Assembly: GCA_963740205.1 (NCBI GenBank) | Contig: CAVUDD010000001.1 | Location: 1 to 64,000, forward strand | DNA: 64,000 nucleotides | Direction of reading: 5' to 3' | Source: UBA2137 sp963740205 | GTDB taxonomy: Bacteria > Pseudomonadota > Alphaproteobacteria > Micavibrionales > Micavibrionaceae | Part shown: one piece after another, positions 1-9,771 of the stretch | Numbering within the stretch: the stretch's first letter is position 1 | Layout of the letters: the number at the start of each line of letters is the position of its first letter | Translations under genes and position numbers: made by a program | The notes under the pieces: model-generated | What the model was told of the DNA's origin: nothing | Database searches by the model: none | Seen by the model: the letters and a program-made list of their open reading frames with translations, nothing else

Positions 1-23
1 GTTGCTGCGGCAACAAGAATTAG
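1..23 (+). CDS. 3' end of a small Cys-pair protein (partial)
   Basis: Reading Cys-Cys-Gly-Asn-Lys-Asn-stop into the permease start at 24 matches the end of the small protein at 21073-21198, which ends Gly-Gly-Cys-Cys-Asp-Gly-Lys-Lys just before the second permease copy. The same neighbour order in both copies supports the call. Only seven codons are visible, so function cannot be stated beyond a likely metal-binding Cys pair. Confidence 0.4.
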
Positions 24-1339
24 ATGGATCATGCTCAACATGGAAAGTCTGCTCAGATGAAAAAAATAGCCTCAGTTTAATGGGGGCTGTTGTAATGGAA
101 CGGGCGTTATGATGGCGCAGGTATTTTTGTGTTTATGGGGCAGGTGGCGGAATTAGTACGAGAATGGTTTCAGGAGCCTTTCTTGTGGCAGCTGTGATTT
201 CTGGATTTAGTGCATATTCCTACGTCTAATGTTAAACGGTTAACCATTAGCAGGCGGGATCGTTATGTTTTTGCAAAAAGCATATGGGAAAGGTACTATA
301 ACCGCTGCCTGTGCTTTATTGATGTATTTTTTATGGTTATCAATCAAAGTGTTGTTGCGCGTACATTTGGTACTTATACGCTTCAGCTTTTTGATTTGGC
401 CAAGGATAGTTGGTTGGTTCAGCATTAGGTGTTGGGCTTTTACTTTTTGCATTTACTGTGAATATACTGGGTAATAAATTCATACAGACCTTTTCATTTT
501 TTATGGCTTTTATCAAAATTGGTGGATTAGCCTTTCTTTCTATTGGTGGGTTATGGGCGTCTGGTTTTGATTTTGAAAGCATTTCAGTAGTACCTGAAAA
601 CACAACAGCAACAGGATTTTTGGGAGCCGTTGCTCTCGGTATTCTGGCTTACAAAGGTTTTACTACCATCACGAATAGTGGAGGTGAAATTAAAGAACCT
701 CATAAAAACCTAGGTCGGGCGATTATAATATCCTTAGCGATTTGTTTTTTAGTTTATTTACTTGTGGCTTTGGCAGTTGGCGGCAATTTGACTATTGATG
801 AAATAGTTACAGCCAAAGATTATGCGCTTGCAGAAGCTGCGCGTCCTGCTTTTGGCCAAAATGGACTTTGGATTACAGTTGCCTTTGCAATCGTTGCTAC
901 AGTTTCTGGGGTTATAGCGAGTTTATTTGCTGTTTCACGTATGTTGGCAATGCTCACTGATATGAAACTTGTACCGCATTCTCATTTTGGTATGCCTGGC
1001 GATATTCAAAAACACACATTAGTATATACGATCATTATCGCAATTTCGTTGACTGTTTTCTTTGACTTAGGCCGTATCGCATCGCTTGGAGCTATTTTCT
1101 ACATCATCATGGATATAGCTATTCAATGGGGAGTATTTAGATACTTGCGCAAAGAAATAGGCGCGAATGGCTTCATTTTAATCACCGCTATTATTCTAGA
1201 TGTTCTTGTTCTAGGAGCATTTCTCTGGGTTAAGGCCCAGAGCGATATGTTGGTCATCTGGGCTTCGATTATCGGCCTGATTTTAGTTTTCGCCGGAGAG
1301 CGTATCTTTCTCAAACATTACAAAGAAGAAAAAGGATAA
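24..1339 (+). pseudogene. APC-family amino-acid permease, copy 1, frame-broken N-terminus
   Basis: From about position 410 the frame is open and closely matches the intact permease at 21199-22521, a multi-pass inner-membrane amino acid/polyamine/organocation transporter. Upstream, the same protein can be followed from the ATG at 24 only by changing frame repeatedly: comparison with the intact copy shows several one-base losses (for example near 57, 100, 112, 170, 226, 330 and 420). The encoded N-terminal helices are still recognisable. It is followed four bases later by the copper ATPase. The substrate is unknown; its location in copper modules suggests a linked role such as thiol or amino-acid supply, which is inference. 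A decayed gene and poor sequence quality are both possible. Confidence 0.8.
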
Positions 1340-1342
1340 ATC

Positions 1343-3502
1343 ATGAGCGATTGTTGCCACAGTCACGACCATAAAGAGCCAGCCCCATTGCCAGAGGGTG
1401 TTGACCCGAACGATATCACCTATATCTGTCCTATGCACCCAGAGGTCGTTCAAAAAGGCCCCGGCACATGCCCTATATGTGGCATGGCGCTTGAACCGGA
1501 AACGATAACGGGTAATGAAGGCGAAAACCCAGAATTGACAGATTTTAGGCGGCGGTTTTGGATCGGCCTGATCTTGACTATCCCAGTCTTTGTTTTGGAG
1601 ATGGGGTCGCATTTGCTGGGCTTTCATGAATTTATGAGCGGTACGACTTCCAACTGGATTCAGCTCGTTCTTGCAACGCCTGTTGTTCTTTGGGCAGGAT
1701 GGCCTTTCTTTGAGCGCGGCTGGGCATCTGTTAAAAGCCGTAACCTTAATATGTTCACATTGATCGGAATGGGAACGGGCGTTGCGTGGATTTACAGCGT
1801 TGTAGCAACAATAACGCCAGATATCTTCCCTGACTCTTTTAGGGGAGAAGGTGGCGCGGTGCCTGTATATTTTGAGGCCGCAGCCGTGATTGTCGTGTTG
1901 GTTTTGTTGGGGCAAATGCTTGAACTCAAAGCTCGCGAACGCACAGGTGGCGCGATTAAAGCCTTGCTAGGGCTTGCTCCTAAAACGGCGCACCGCATTG
2001 ATGAAAGTGGCGAGTTACAAGAAATTTCTATTGAGGATATTCAAGTCGGAGATTTGTTACGTATTCGTCCTGGTGAAAAAGTGCCAGTGGACGGTGTTGT
2101 GACAGAGGGCAGTAGCCATATTGATGAATCAATGGTTACAGGTGAACCAATGCCCATTGAAAAACAATCCGGATCAAAAGTGATAGGCGCGACCGTGAAC
2201 GCCAACGGCTCAATCATTATCCGCGCTGAAAAAGTAGGGCGCGATACGATGCTTGCGCAAATTGTCAAAATGGTAGCCGATGCACAGCGCAGCCGTGCGC
2301 CAATTCAGCGCATGGCCGATCTAGTCGCGGGATGGTTTGTGCCGATTGTGATTGTGATTGCCATCATCGCCTTTATTGTCTGGGCGTTGGTTGGCCCGGC
2401 TCCCGCTTTTAGCTACGCCTTGATTGCTGCTGTCAGCGTTTTGATTATCGCTTGTCCGTGCGCTTTGGGACTGGCCACGCCCATGTCTATTATGGTCGGT
2501 GTTGGTCGCGGAGCAAAAGCTGGTGTCTTAATCAAAGATGCCGAAGCACTGGAAACCATGGAAAAAGTGGATACGTTGATAGTTGATAAAACCGGAACGC
2601 TTACCCAAGGGCGACCGGCTCTGACCGATATTATTGCTGCAGATGGCTTTAGTGATAACGAACTGCTCAGGATTTCTGCGGCTTTAGAGCAAGGCAGCGA
2701 ACATCCGTTGGCAGAAGCTATTGTTCGTGCCGCCCACGATCAAGACTTAGAAATACCTAAAGCGCTAGATTTTGAAGCTGTGACGGGTAAAGGCGTGAAA
2801 GGTAAGGTGAGCGGGGCGCAGGTTGCGCTTGGTAATAATAAAATGATGGAAGCTATAGGCGCGGATATTTCAGCGCTTATAGAGGGTGCGGATAATTTGC
2901 GTAGCCAAGGCGCGACAGCCATGTTTGTGGCCGTGGACGGAAAGGCGGCGGGCGTTATCGCCGTCTCCGACCCGATCAAGGACACCACGCTGGAGGCCAT
3001 TGAAAACCTTCATAAGGCGGGCTTAAGGATTGTTATGCTCACTGGAGATAATGCAACGACCGCGCGCTCGGTTGCTGAAAAACTCGGTATTGATGAAGTT
3101 CATGCCGATGTGCTGCCAGAGGATAAAAGCCGAATTGTTGTAGAATTGCGTGATAAAGGCGCAATCGTAGCAATGGCAGGAGACGGTGTGAATGATGCGC
3201 CCGCACTAGCGGCGGCGCATGTTGGTATTGCTATGGGAACTGGTACAGATGTAGCGATGGAAAGTGCAGGCATAACATTGCTGCGTGGTGATTTAAACGG
3301 CATTGCAGAAGCAATTAACCTCTCTCGCGCCACTATGCGCAATATCCGGCAAAATTTGTTTTTTGCGTTTATCTATAATGCCGCCGGAGTTCCGATTGCT
3401 GCCGGAATTTTATATCCAATATTTGGCATTTTACTGTCACCGATTTTCGCTGCCGCCGCCATGTTGCTTGAGTTCCGTCAGCGTAGCTCGGTAACGCACT
3501 AA
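1343..3502 (+). CDS. Copper/silver-translocating P1B-type ATPase
   Basis: This inner-membrane ATPase exports Cu(I)/Ag(I) using ATP. The N-terminus is Cys/His-rich (CCHSHDHK) and followed by a heavy-metal-binding module YICPMHPEV...CPICGMALEP at residues about 29-52 rather than a classical HMA domain. The transmembrane metal site CPC is at about 371-373, the phosphorylated Asp in DKTGT at about 415 and the hinge GDGVND at about 613-618. Length (719 aa) is normal for SilP/CopA-type pumps. The last about 12 residues look out of frame: one extra base near 3469 and another near 3486 would restore the usual SSVSV-x-GNAL ending, so the true C-terminus probably runs past the stop shown. It sits between the permease and multicopper oxidase CopA. 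Confidence 0.93.
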   Translation: MSDCCHSHDHKEPAPLPEGVDPNDITYICPMHPEVVQKGPGTCPICGMALEPETITGNEGENPELTDFRRRFWIGLILTIPVFVLEMGSHLLGFHEFMSGTTSNWIQLVLATPVVLWAGWPFFERGWASVKSRNLNMFTLIGMGTGVAWIYSVVATITPDIFPDSFRGEGGAVPVYFEAAAVIVVLVLLGQMLELKARERTGGAIKALLGLAPKTAHRIDESGELQEISIEDIQVGDLLRIRPGEKVPVDGVVTEGSSHIDESMVTGEPMPIEKQSGSKVIGATVNANGSIIIRAEKVGRDTMLAQIVKMVADAQRSRAPIQRMADLVAGWFVPIVIVIAIIAFIVWALVGPAPAFSYALIAAVSVLIIACPCALGLATPMSIMVGVGRGAKAGVLIKDAEALETMEKVDTLIVDKTGTLTQGRPALTDIIAADGFSDNELLRISAALEQGSEHPLAEAIVRAAHDQDLEIPKALDFEAVTGKGVKGKVSGAQVALGNNKMMEAIGADISALIEGADNLRSQGATAMFVAVDGKAAGVIAVSDPIKDTTLEAIENLHKAGLRIVMLTGDNATTARSVAEKLGIDEVHADVLPEDKSRIVVELRDKGAIVAMAGDGVNDAPALAAAHVGIAMGTGTDVAMESAGITLLRGDLNGIAEAINLSRATMRNIRQNLFFAFIYNAAGVPIAAGILYPIFGILLSPIFAAAAMLLEFRQRSSVTH

Positions 3503-3565
3503 GCCGAAAATCAAAAAAATATGAACTTTATCCTATTGAAAACGTTGTAAAAGAGAGGAATTTTT

Positions 3566-5413
3566 ATGATTAAGAAATCAAAAATACAATCAATATCAAG
3601 GCGACAATTTATTGGCGGCGCGGCGGGTGCAGGATTGGTTACTGGCCTCAAGAATATGAGCCACCTCTTCAGCTTGGGCGAGAGCAACAACTCGTCTGGA
3701 GCTTGTTGATGTATATGGCATTGGAAGTATCCTGCGAAATTGTGGATAGAAATTTTAAGATAGATTATGTGCTTTTTTACGTTTAGATGGACGGACAGGA
3801 CGGGCTACTGCTGTAAACGGCACTTACCGGTTCTCCATTGGTTTGTTTGCGTGAAGGAGTACTGTTCGCCTTAATGTCACGAACTCAATGTATGGATGAC
3901 AAAGCATAGCTCTATTCACTGGCATGGTTTGATTGTCCCAAATCGAATGGATGGCGTTCCAGGAATTAATTTTGATGGTATCCAACCTGGAGAGAAGTAT
4001 GAATATGAATTTGATGTAAGACAAGCTGGAACATATTGGTATCACTCCCACTCACGTTTTCAAGAGCAAACTGGAACATATGGCCCCATAGTCATTGATC
4101 CCAAAGAGCCGGAGCCTTTTTCTTATGATCGTGACTATATTGTACAGCTTTCAGATTGGTCATTTACAGACCCTGAAACGATTTTTGCCAACATCAAACG
4201 AAACGGGGATTATTACAATTATCAAAAGCGTACTGTTTGGGACTTCTTTGACGATGTTTCAGAAAAAGGGCTAGGGGATACCGTTAATGAACGCATGATG
4301 TGGGGTAAAATGCGAATGATGCCGATAGATTTGGCAGATGTTACGGCCTCAACTTATACGTATCTTGTTAATGGCAACTCGCCAGATATGAACTGGACTG
4401 GTATTTTTAATCCTGGCGAAACCATCCGTCTGCGTTTTATCAATGCGGCAGCAATGAGTATTTTTGATGTTCGTATTCCAGGCTTGGATATGCAAGTTGT
4501 TATGGTCGACGGAAAAAAAGTAAAACCCGTTGATATACATGAATTCCGTATCGGTGTGGCTGAAACCTATGATGTGTTGGTGCGTCCACGTCAAGATAAG
4601 CCTTTTACTATCATGGCAGAAAGTCTTGACCGTAGTGGTTATGCCCGTGGAACACTCTCTCCAGAGCCGGGTCTAAGCGCCCCTGTTCCGCCGCTTCGTC
4701 CGCGCCCCGTTCGTAAAATGAGTGACATGGGTATGATGGCGGGCATGGATATGAGCAGTGGTGAAATGACGGCTATGAAAGACATGAAGGACGAGGATAT
4801 TGCTAAAATGATGTCCCATGATATGTCTGACATGGATCATTCCAAAATGAATATGAAGCAAGACCCCAATATCCCCGGCCCCAACGGACCTAAGCCGTTT
4901 CAGGAAGACAAATCCAATACGAATGTAGTGATGGTCGTAACCGAACCAAAAGATAGGCTTTCCGATCCCGGTATTGGTTTGGGTAAAGATGGTTGGAAAG
5001 TTTTAACTTATAAAGATCTCGTATCTAATGAGCCTCAGCAATACAAGCCAGATGTTGATCGAGAAATGACGATAAACCTGACGGCTAATATGGAACGATA
5101 TATGTTTTCATTTGATGGAAAGAAATTTACAGAGCAGGACGGTCCTTATCTCTTCAGACATAATGAACGTTTAAGACTTTATTTGGTAAACCATACCATG
5201 ATGGAACATCCAATTCATCTTCATGGCATGTGGATGCAGATCGAAAATGGCAATAGCCACGATAAAATCCCTTACAAACATACTATTTTGATGAAGCCAG
5301 GCGAGAAACTCTCTGCACTAATAACACCTATAGAAAAGGGTGATTGGGCATTTCACTGTCATCTTTTATATCATATGGAAGCAGGGATGATGCAAGCCGT
5401 GCGCGTCACTTAA
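3566..5413 (+). pseudogene. copA: Multicopper oxidase CopA, copy 1, broken N-terminus
   Basis: Periplasmic Cu(I)-oxidising multicopper oxidase. An ATG at 3566 behind an AGAGAGGA ribosome site begins a twin-arginine signal (SRRQFIGGAAGAG), so export would be by Tat. The frame then stops at about 3708, and the first cupredoxin domain (GRTGRATAVNGT, VRLNVTNS) is scattered over all frames up to about 3895. From 3896 the frame is open to the end: SIHWHGL, a Met-rich loop with MSDMGMMAGMDMS, and C-terminal copper ligands HPIHLHGMW and HCHLLYHM. copB starts 15 bases later. The mixture of losses and gains before 3900 looks like decay or poor sequence. Confidence 0.85.
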
Positions 5414-5428
5414 TAGAGGAATTTAAAA

Positions 5429-6337
5429 ATGAAAAAATACATCATATTAACAATAGCAATTTTAGCTCTCCCTTTAGATGCGCAAGCACAAATGGATCAC
5501 TCAATGCATTCTATGAATGAGGGGCAGGGGGAGATGGAAAAAGAGGCGGAAAAGTTTGTCGATTCTAAAGAAAAAAAGTTTCCGGCTGATTATCACGATG
5601 TTGAAACCAACCCGAAGGTAGGACAACCCATAAAAAAAGTAGTTGAAGATGGTCAAGACGGCCCGCAAAAGAATTACGGTGTTCAGCTGGTGCATGATAA
5701 TCAAATTTTATATCAAGTTATGGGCGATCGTTTAGAGCAGCGCTTTCAACAAGGCGATAATGTTCTTTTACATGACATACAGGCGTGGGTAGGAACTGAC
5801 TACAATAAACTGTGGCTCAAAAGCGAGGGTGAATACAACACCACTACGGATAAGCATGAACAGACTTCTGTTGAAGCTTTATATAGCCGAAACGTCGCTT
5901 CCTTTTGGGATTTGCAAGTCGGGGTTCGTCATGATTTTATCAGCGAAGCAGATGATCGTGATTTTGCAGCTTTCGGTTTTCAGGGGTTGGCACCATATTG
6001 GTTTGAAATAGAAGCTACATCTTATGTTAGTGATGAAGGTGACGTATCTGCTGTTCTTGAGGCCGAGTATGATTTACTGCTTTCGCAGCGTTTGATCTTG
6101 CAGCCGCGTTTTGAAACCGAAGTCGCCGTACAAGACGTTGAGAAATATAATATAGGCTCTGGTATCACAGGCTTTGAAACTGGTTTAAGGCTACGCTATG
6201 AATTCAGCCGCAAATTCGCGCCCTATGTTGGGGTAAGTTGGGAACAAGCCACAGGTGAAACTAAAAATATACTGGAGGCTGATGGAGAGCAAACCAATAA
6301 TACAGCCTTTGTAACTGGCCTTAAATTGTGGTTTTAA
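5429..6337 (+). CDS. copB: Copper resistance outer-membrane protein CopB, copy 1
   Basis: The 302-aa product has a clear Sec signal peptide (residues 1-20, ending AQA), a Met/His-rich stretch (MDHSMHSMNEG) likely to bind copper, then a CopB beta-barrel domain with the family signatures WVGTDYNKLWLKSEGE, ALYSRNVASFWDLQVGVRHD and a C-terminal strand ending in Phe. It is thought to act with CopA in copper sequestration at the outer membrane. Start is fixed by the AGAGGA site just upstream. It follows copA by 15 bases and precedes the DUF305 gene, in one apparent operon. Intact, unlike the second copB copy at 18694-19398. Confidence 0.92.
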   Translation: MKKYIILTIAILALPLDAQAQMDHSMHSMNEGQGEMEKEAEKFVDSKEKKFPADYHDVETNPKVGQPIKKVVEDGQDGPQKNYGVQLVHDNQILYQVMGDRLEQRFQQGDNVLLHDIQAWVGTDYNKLWLKSEGEYNTTTDKHEQTSVEALYSRNVASFWDLQVGVRHDFISEADDRDFAAFGFQGLAPYWFEIEATSYVSDEGDVSAVLEAEYDLLLSQRLILQPRFETEVAVQDVEKYNIGSGITGFETGLRLRYEFSRKFAPYVGVSWEQATGETKNILEADGEQTNNTAFVTGLKLWF

Positions 6338-6363
6338 TTTAATAAGAAAGGAAAATATATCAA

Positions 6364-6876
6364 ATGAATAATTATACTAGATTTTTTGCAATGATCGGAA
6401 CATCAACACTCGTGATGTTTGGTTTAATGTACTTAAATTCTTACGCATTAGACCACGTTTTCTTTAGTGAAACACGGTCATACATGGCTATATACATGGG
6501 GGCAGCTATGGCTATAGTTATGCTTCTATTTATGCTTGGTATGTATAAAAACGCTAAAACTAATATCCTAATTTTTGCGGGTAGTGCGATTATATTTTCT
6601 GGAGCTTTGTTTTTAGTCCGTTCACAAACAACAGTTCAGGATGAAGCGTGGATGAGCGCGATGATCCCACATCACTCCATAGCTATTTTGACAAGTGAGC
6701 GCGCAAACATTGATGATGTTCGCGTTAAAGTGCTTGCGAACGAAATCATAAAGGCACAACGCCGTGAAATTAAAGAAATGAAATGGCTTCTAGAAGACAT
6801 TGCTCAGAATGGTGAAGTTAAAAACCAAGAGCAAGCGGAGGGTCGTTCCGTACCAAAATTTGAAGGAGAATTATAA
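6364..6876 (+). CDS. DUF305-family membrane protein, copy 1
   Basis: 170 aa. Three N-terminal hydrophobic helices (about 7-30, 38-58, 66-85) are followed by a DUF305 segment with the hallmark MIPHHSIAILTSERA and a helical EIIKAQRREIKEMKWLL. DUF305 proteins are common in copper and metal resistance loci; the His-His and Met-rich site is thought to bind metal, but no reaction is established. Its stop codon shares one base with the start of the glutaredoxin-MauE gene (TAATG), implying translational coupling. A near-identical paralogue with the same overlap is at 22560-23072. Confidence 0.88.
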   Translation: MNNYTRFFAMIGTSTLVMFGLMYLNSYALDHVFFSETRSYMAIYMGAAMAIVMLLFMLGMYKNAKTNILIFAGSAIIFSGALFLVRSQTTVQDEAWMSAMIPHHSIAILTSERANIDDVRVKVLANEIIKAQRREIKEMKWLLEDIAQNGEVKNQEQAEGRSVPKFEGEL

Positions 6877-7388
6877 TGTCAAAAAAAGCAGTCGTTTATC
6901 GCATGGTAATGGACAAGCATATCTGTCCCTATGGTTTGAAAACACTCGACCTTTTAGAAGATGAAGGATATGAGGTAGAAGACCAACACTTATCAAGTCG
7001 TGAAGAAACCGATCAATTTAAAGAAAAACATGATATTCAAACCACGCCGCAGACGTTCATTGATGATAAGCGCATTGGTGGTTATGACGACTTGAAAAAA
7101 TTCTTTGGTAAAGTCCAAGAGGGAACAACTTACAGACCGATTATTGCAATTTTTGCGACAACTATCCTTATGGCATTGTCAACCGCTTGGGCATTAGGTG
7201 AGTTAAGCATTATTAGGGTTATTGAGCTATTTATTGCATTTAGCATGTGCGCACTTGCAATACAAAAATTGAGAGATTTAGAAGCCTTTAGCTTACAATT
7301 TCTCAATTATGATATTTTGGCTCAAAAATGGGTCAAGTATTCATATGTTTACCCAGGTCTTGTCAGATTAAAATCGGGTTTTGGGTAG
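6876..7388 (+). pseudogene. Glutaredoxin-MauE membrane protein, copy 1, cut by IS6 element
   Basis: The N-terminal about 85 residues are a glutaredoxin fold with active site CPYG (residues about 17-20) and the cis-Pro TTPQTF motif followed by IGGYDDL. Membrane helices of a MauE/DoxX-like domain follow. The reading frame enters an IS6-family terminal repeat at 7356, so the last residues (GLVRLKSGFG) come from the IS and the rest of the membrane domain is lost. A paralogue at 23072 shows what is missing. Such a protein could pass electrons across the inner membrane to periplasmic thiols or copper sites; that role is inferred. Confidence 0.85.
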
Positions 7389-8161
7389 TTTGTGATAAAT
7401 TCCACAAATGAAACCGATAAATCACTTCCGATATTTTAAGACCAGTCCAGAAATCATTAAGCTAGCAGTCATGTACTATGTACGTTATCCACTTAGCTTA
7501 CGCCAAGTTGAGGATATTTTATATGAACGCGGTATCGACGTTACATACGAAACTATTCGCTATTGGTGGAATAAATTTGGTGTTTTGTTTTCAAAAGAAA
7601 TAAAAAAGGGGAGGCCACAATCTGTATCTAATTGGCGTTGGCATATTGATGAAGTCTTCGTAAAGATCAACGGGAAAACGCATTATTTGTGGCGTGCAGT
7701 TGATCACGAAGGAACAGTCTTAGACTGTTACGTTTCGAAGAAAAGATGCAAGAAAACAGCGCGTAAAGTTCTTATCAAACTTGTCAAAAGATACGGAAAA
7801 CCTCACGAAATCGTAACTGACAAACTACCTTCTTATGAAGCTGCGCTTAAAGAACTTAACCTAAAACAGTTACAAAATACTGAGCGATATAAGAACAACC
7901 AAGTTGAGAATTCACATCTTACATTTTCGACGGCGGGAGAGGGGGATGAATAAGTTTAGATTGATGAAAACACTCCAGAAATTCACCTCAATCCAATCTA
8001 CTTTTCAAAACCATTTCAACCACCAGAGACATCTTAGAAACCAGACAACAATTTAAGAGCTTTAAGACATTCCTCGCTCAATGCATGGAATGAGATTTGT
8101 GTAGCCTAAGCTTTGACGTATGATGTTTCTTGAGAATAGTTAGTTTTAGTCTGACAGCACT
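7356..8161 (+). mobile_element. IS6-family insertion sequence
   Basis: An 806-bp element with imperfect terminal inverted repeats: left GGTCTTGTCAGATTAAAAT at 7356 and the reverse complement of AGTGCTGTCAGACTAAAAC at the right end (about 8143-8161), matching at 14 of 19 positions. It encodes one transposase. The left side interrupts a glutaredoxin-MauE gene and the right side an unrelated methylase, with no matching target duplication, so DNA was probably deleted or rearranged next to it. A 270-bp relic of the same family lies at 44408-44677. Confidence 0.88.
7408..8109 (+). pseudogene. IS6-family transposase (DDE), frame-broken C-terminus
   Basis: Residues 1-170 are typical of IS6/IS26-type transposases: an N-terminal helix-turn-helix (LSLRQVEDILYERGIDVTYETIRYW) and the DDE core with WHIDEVFVKINGKTHYLWRAVD and IVTDKLPSY. 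The frame ends at 7953. The remaining family sequence (RRRERGMNKFRLMKTLQKF, FQNHFNHQRHLRNRQQFKSFK, NEICVA) continues to 8109 in other frames. Three single-base excesses, in TTTT near 7927, CC at 8041 and GG at 8087, account for it. If these are sequencing errors the element would be complete. Confidence 0.85.
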
Positions 8162-8852
8162 CTATAATGTTCCAGTTGACGGTCATGTCTGTGGAAACGG
8201 TTCGATCAAGCATCGGGAGTTTGCGATGGCTTCAGGTGAAATGTCGCCAGATGAATTTGAAACATTCTTGAAAGAAATATTTAGTAATCTCATTGCATAT
8301 TCCTCTGATGGTTCTATCCATTATATTTGCATGGACTGGAGGCATACAGGTGAAATAATAAGGGCTGGTAGTTTATATACAGAGCTTAAGAATTTATGCG
8401 TGTGGAATAAAACTAATGGTGGCATGGGTTCGCTATATCGCAGCAAACACGAACTCGTATTTGTGTTTAAAAATGGTAAAAAAGCTCATACCAACAATAT
8501 CCAACTTGGAAAGCATGGCCGTAACAGAACAAATGTTTGGGATTATGCAGGGGTTAATAACTTTCAAACTAACCAAGGTCTTGAATATCACCCCACTGTA
8601 AAGCCGGTGGCTCTAATAGAAGATGCAATTCTGGATTGCTCCCACCGAGGGCAAATCGTATTGGATGTTTTTGGTGGGAGCGGAAGCACATTACTTGCTG
8701 CCGAAAATTGTGGACGCATTGCAAGACTAATCGAAATTGATGCGGCTTATGTTGATGTCACTATTGAACGTTGGCAAAAGCAGACTGGAGGTCAGGCATA
8801 TCTCGAGAGTGGTCTCGCCTACGATGATATCAAGAGGGGAGAGAAATTATGA
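8162..8852 (+). pseudogene. Site-specific DNA methyltransferase, N-terminus lost
   Basis: The recognisable protein begins LYNVPVDGHV immediately right of the IS6 end; in relatives this segment follows the DPPY catalytic motif, so the N-terminal part, often a ParB-like domain, and the first part of motif IV are missing. What remains includes MDWRHTGEI, NLCVWNKTNGGMGSLYRS, HPTVKPVAL and the SAM-binding VLDVFGGSGSTLLAAE. The family methylates adenine N6 or cytosine N4 and is often phage- or island-borne in alphaproteobacteria. An in-frame start at 8130 lies inside the IS and would give a chimeric, probably inactive, protein. It overlaps the DUF5681 gene by four bases (ATGA). Confidence 0.85.
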
Positions 8853-9268
8853 CTGAAAAAACCGGTTACGGAAACCCTCCTAAAGAAACACAATTTAAAA
8901 AAGGAACATCAGGGAATCCGAAGGGCCGTCCCAAAAGAAAAAGTTTAAAGGAAGATGTATTAAAAGAGTTAAGTGCGTTTATTACTATAAATGAGAATGG
9001 ACAATCATTGAGGGTAACGAGACAAAACGCTCTAGTAAAACGTATGATTGCAGAAATTCTTTCTGGAAACATGCAAGCTATGAGGATACTGGTGGGTCTC
9101 TTACCCCCAGATAAAAATCCAGAACAGAACGGCTCTACTAAATTTGTATTAAACCTTGGGGATCCTAAGATTCGCAATCGGGTTAGGTTGAATGAAATAG
9201 AAAAAGAGCGTGCTAAGCTCCGTCAAGAATTAGAAGTTTATGAAGGAGAGGCTGATTATCCCTCTTGA
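8849..9268 (+). CDS. DUF5681 domain protein
   Basis: 139 aa, soluble and basic. The N-terminal segment GYGNPPKETQFKKGTSGNPK followed by GRPKRK is the DUF5681 signature; the rest is helical, ending in an acidic/basic coiled segment. These proteins frequently sit beside ParB-type methylases and terminase genes in prophages and integrated elements, and their role is unknown. Start overlaps the methylase stop (ATGA), consistent with one transcript. Together they look like cargo left from a prophage or mobile island after the IS6 event. Confidence 0.8.
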   Translation: MTEKTGYGNPPKETQFKKGTSGNPKGRPKRKSLKEDVLKELSAFITINENGQSLRVTRQNALVKRMIAEILSGNMQAMRILVGLLPPDKNPEQNGSTKFVLNLGDPKIRNRVRLNEIEKERAKLRQELEVYEGEADYPS

Positions 9269-9398
9269 GTGGTGCTCTCTATTATAAAGATTTTTTCTCA
9301 TGTTGGCGGTTATCATCTGCCACACAAAACTGAGTGACACTATAAGCGGCTAAAAAATTACTGGTATTGGATAAAAAGGGCATGTTAAGGTTACAACA

Positions 9399-9689
9399 AT
9401 GAAGCACCTAATTCTCATTTTAGCCCTTGTTATGTTCTTTACTGGCAGTTATGCGAGTAACGTTTCCGCATCTGCGCCTGACGTGAGTTGTGTTGATTGC
9501 CTAGATCACGAAAATCAGGATACGGATAACCAATGTGATGACTGCGAATGTCATCATAGTCACGTTATTGGCTTTAGTTTTAATGACGTTTTTAGTCATC
9601 CACGTATGAGTGATTTAGCTTCATTAGAGCCGATTGATAATTTGGACTCTAATGCCTTATCCTCCCTTCATCGCCCCCCAATAGCCTAA
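9399..9689 (+). CDS. Small secreted Cys/His-rich protein upstream of czc
   Basis: 96 aa with a Sec signal peptide (residues about 1-24, ending SNVSA). The mature part has CVDCLDHE and CDDCECHHSHV, a cluster able to bind divalent metal. The end, SSLHRPP, resembles the ending of the other small secreted protein at 16450 (RGPPNRASLPL). It is 82 bases ahead of czcC in the same direction, so a periplasmic metal-binding or sensing accessory of the efflux operon is likely. No specific family is recognised. Confidence 0.6.
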   Translation: MKHLILILALVMFFTGSYASNVSASAPDVSCVDCLDHENQDTDNQCDDCECHHSHVIGFSFNDVFSHPRMSDLASLEPIDNLDSNALSSLHRPPIA

Positions 9690-9771
9690 GTTTACAAGAG
9701 TATTACGCCTTTTTACATGCCTCTCTACAAGGCAGAAGACTTTTATTACTTAAGCTATAAGGAATTCACCA

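Noticed and set aside
8130..8161. Native start of the methylase at 8130
   Set aside because: That start lies inside the right end of the IS6 element; methylase homology begins only after 8161.
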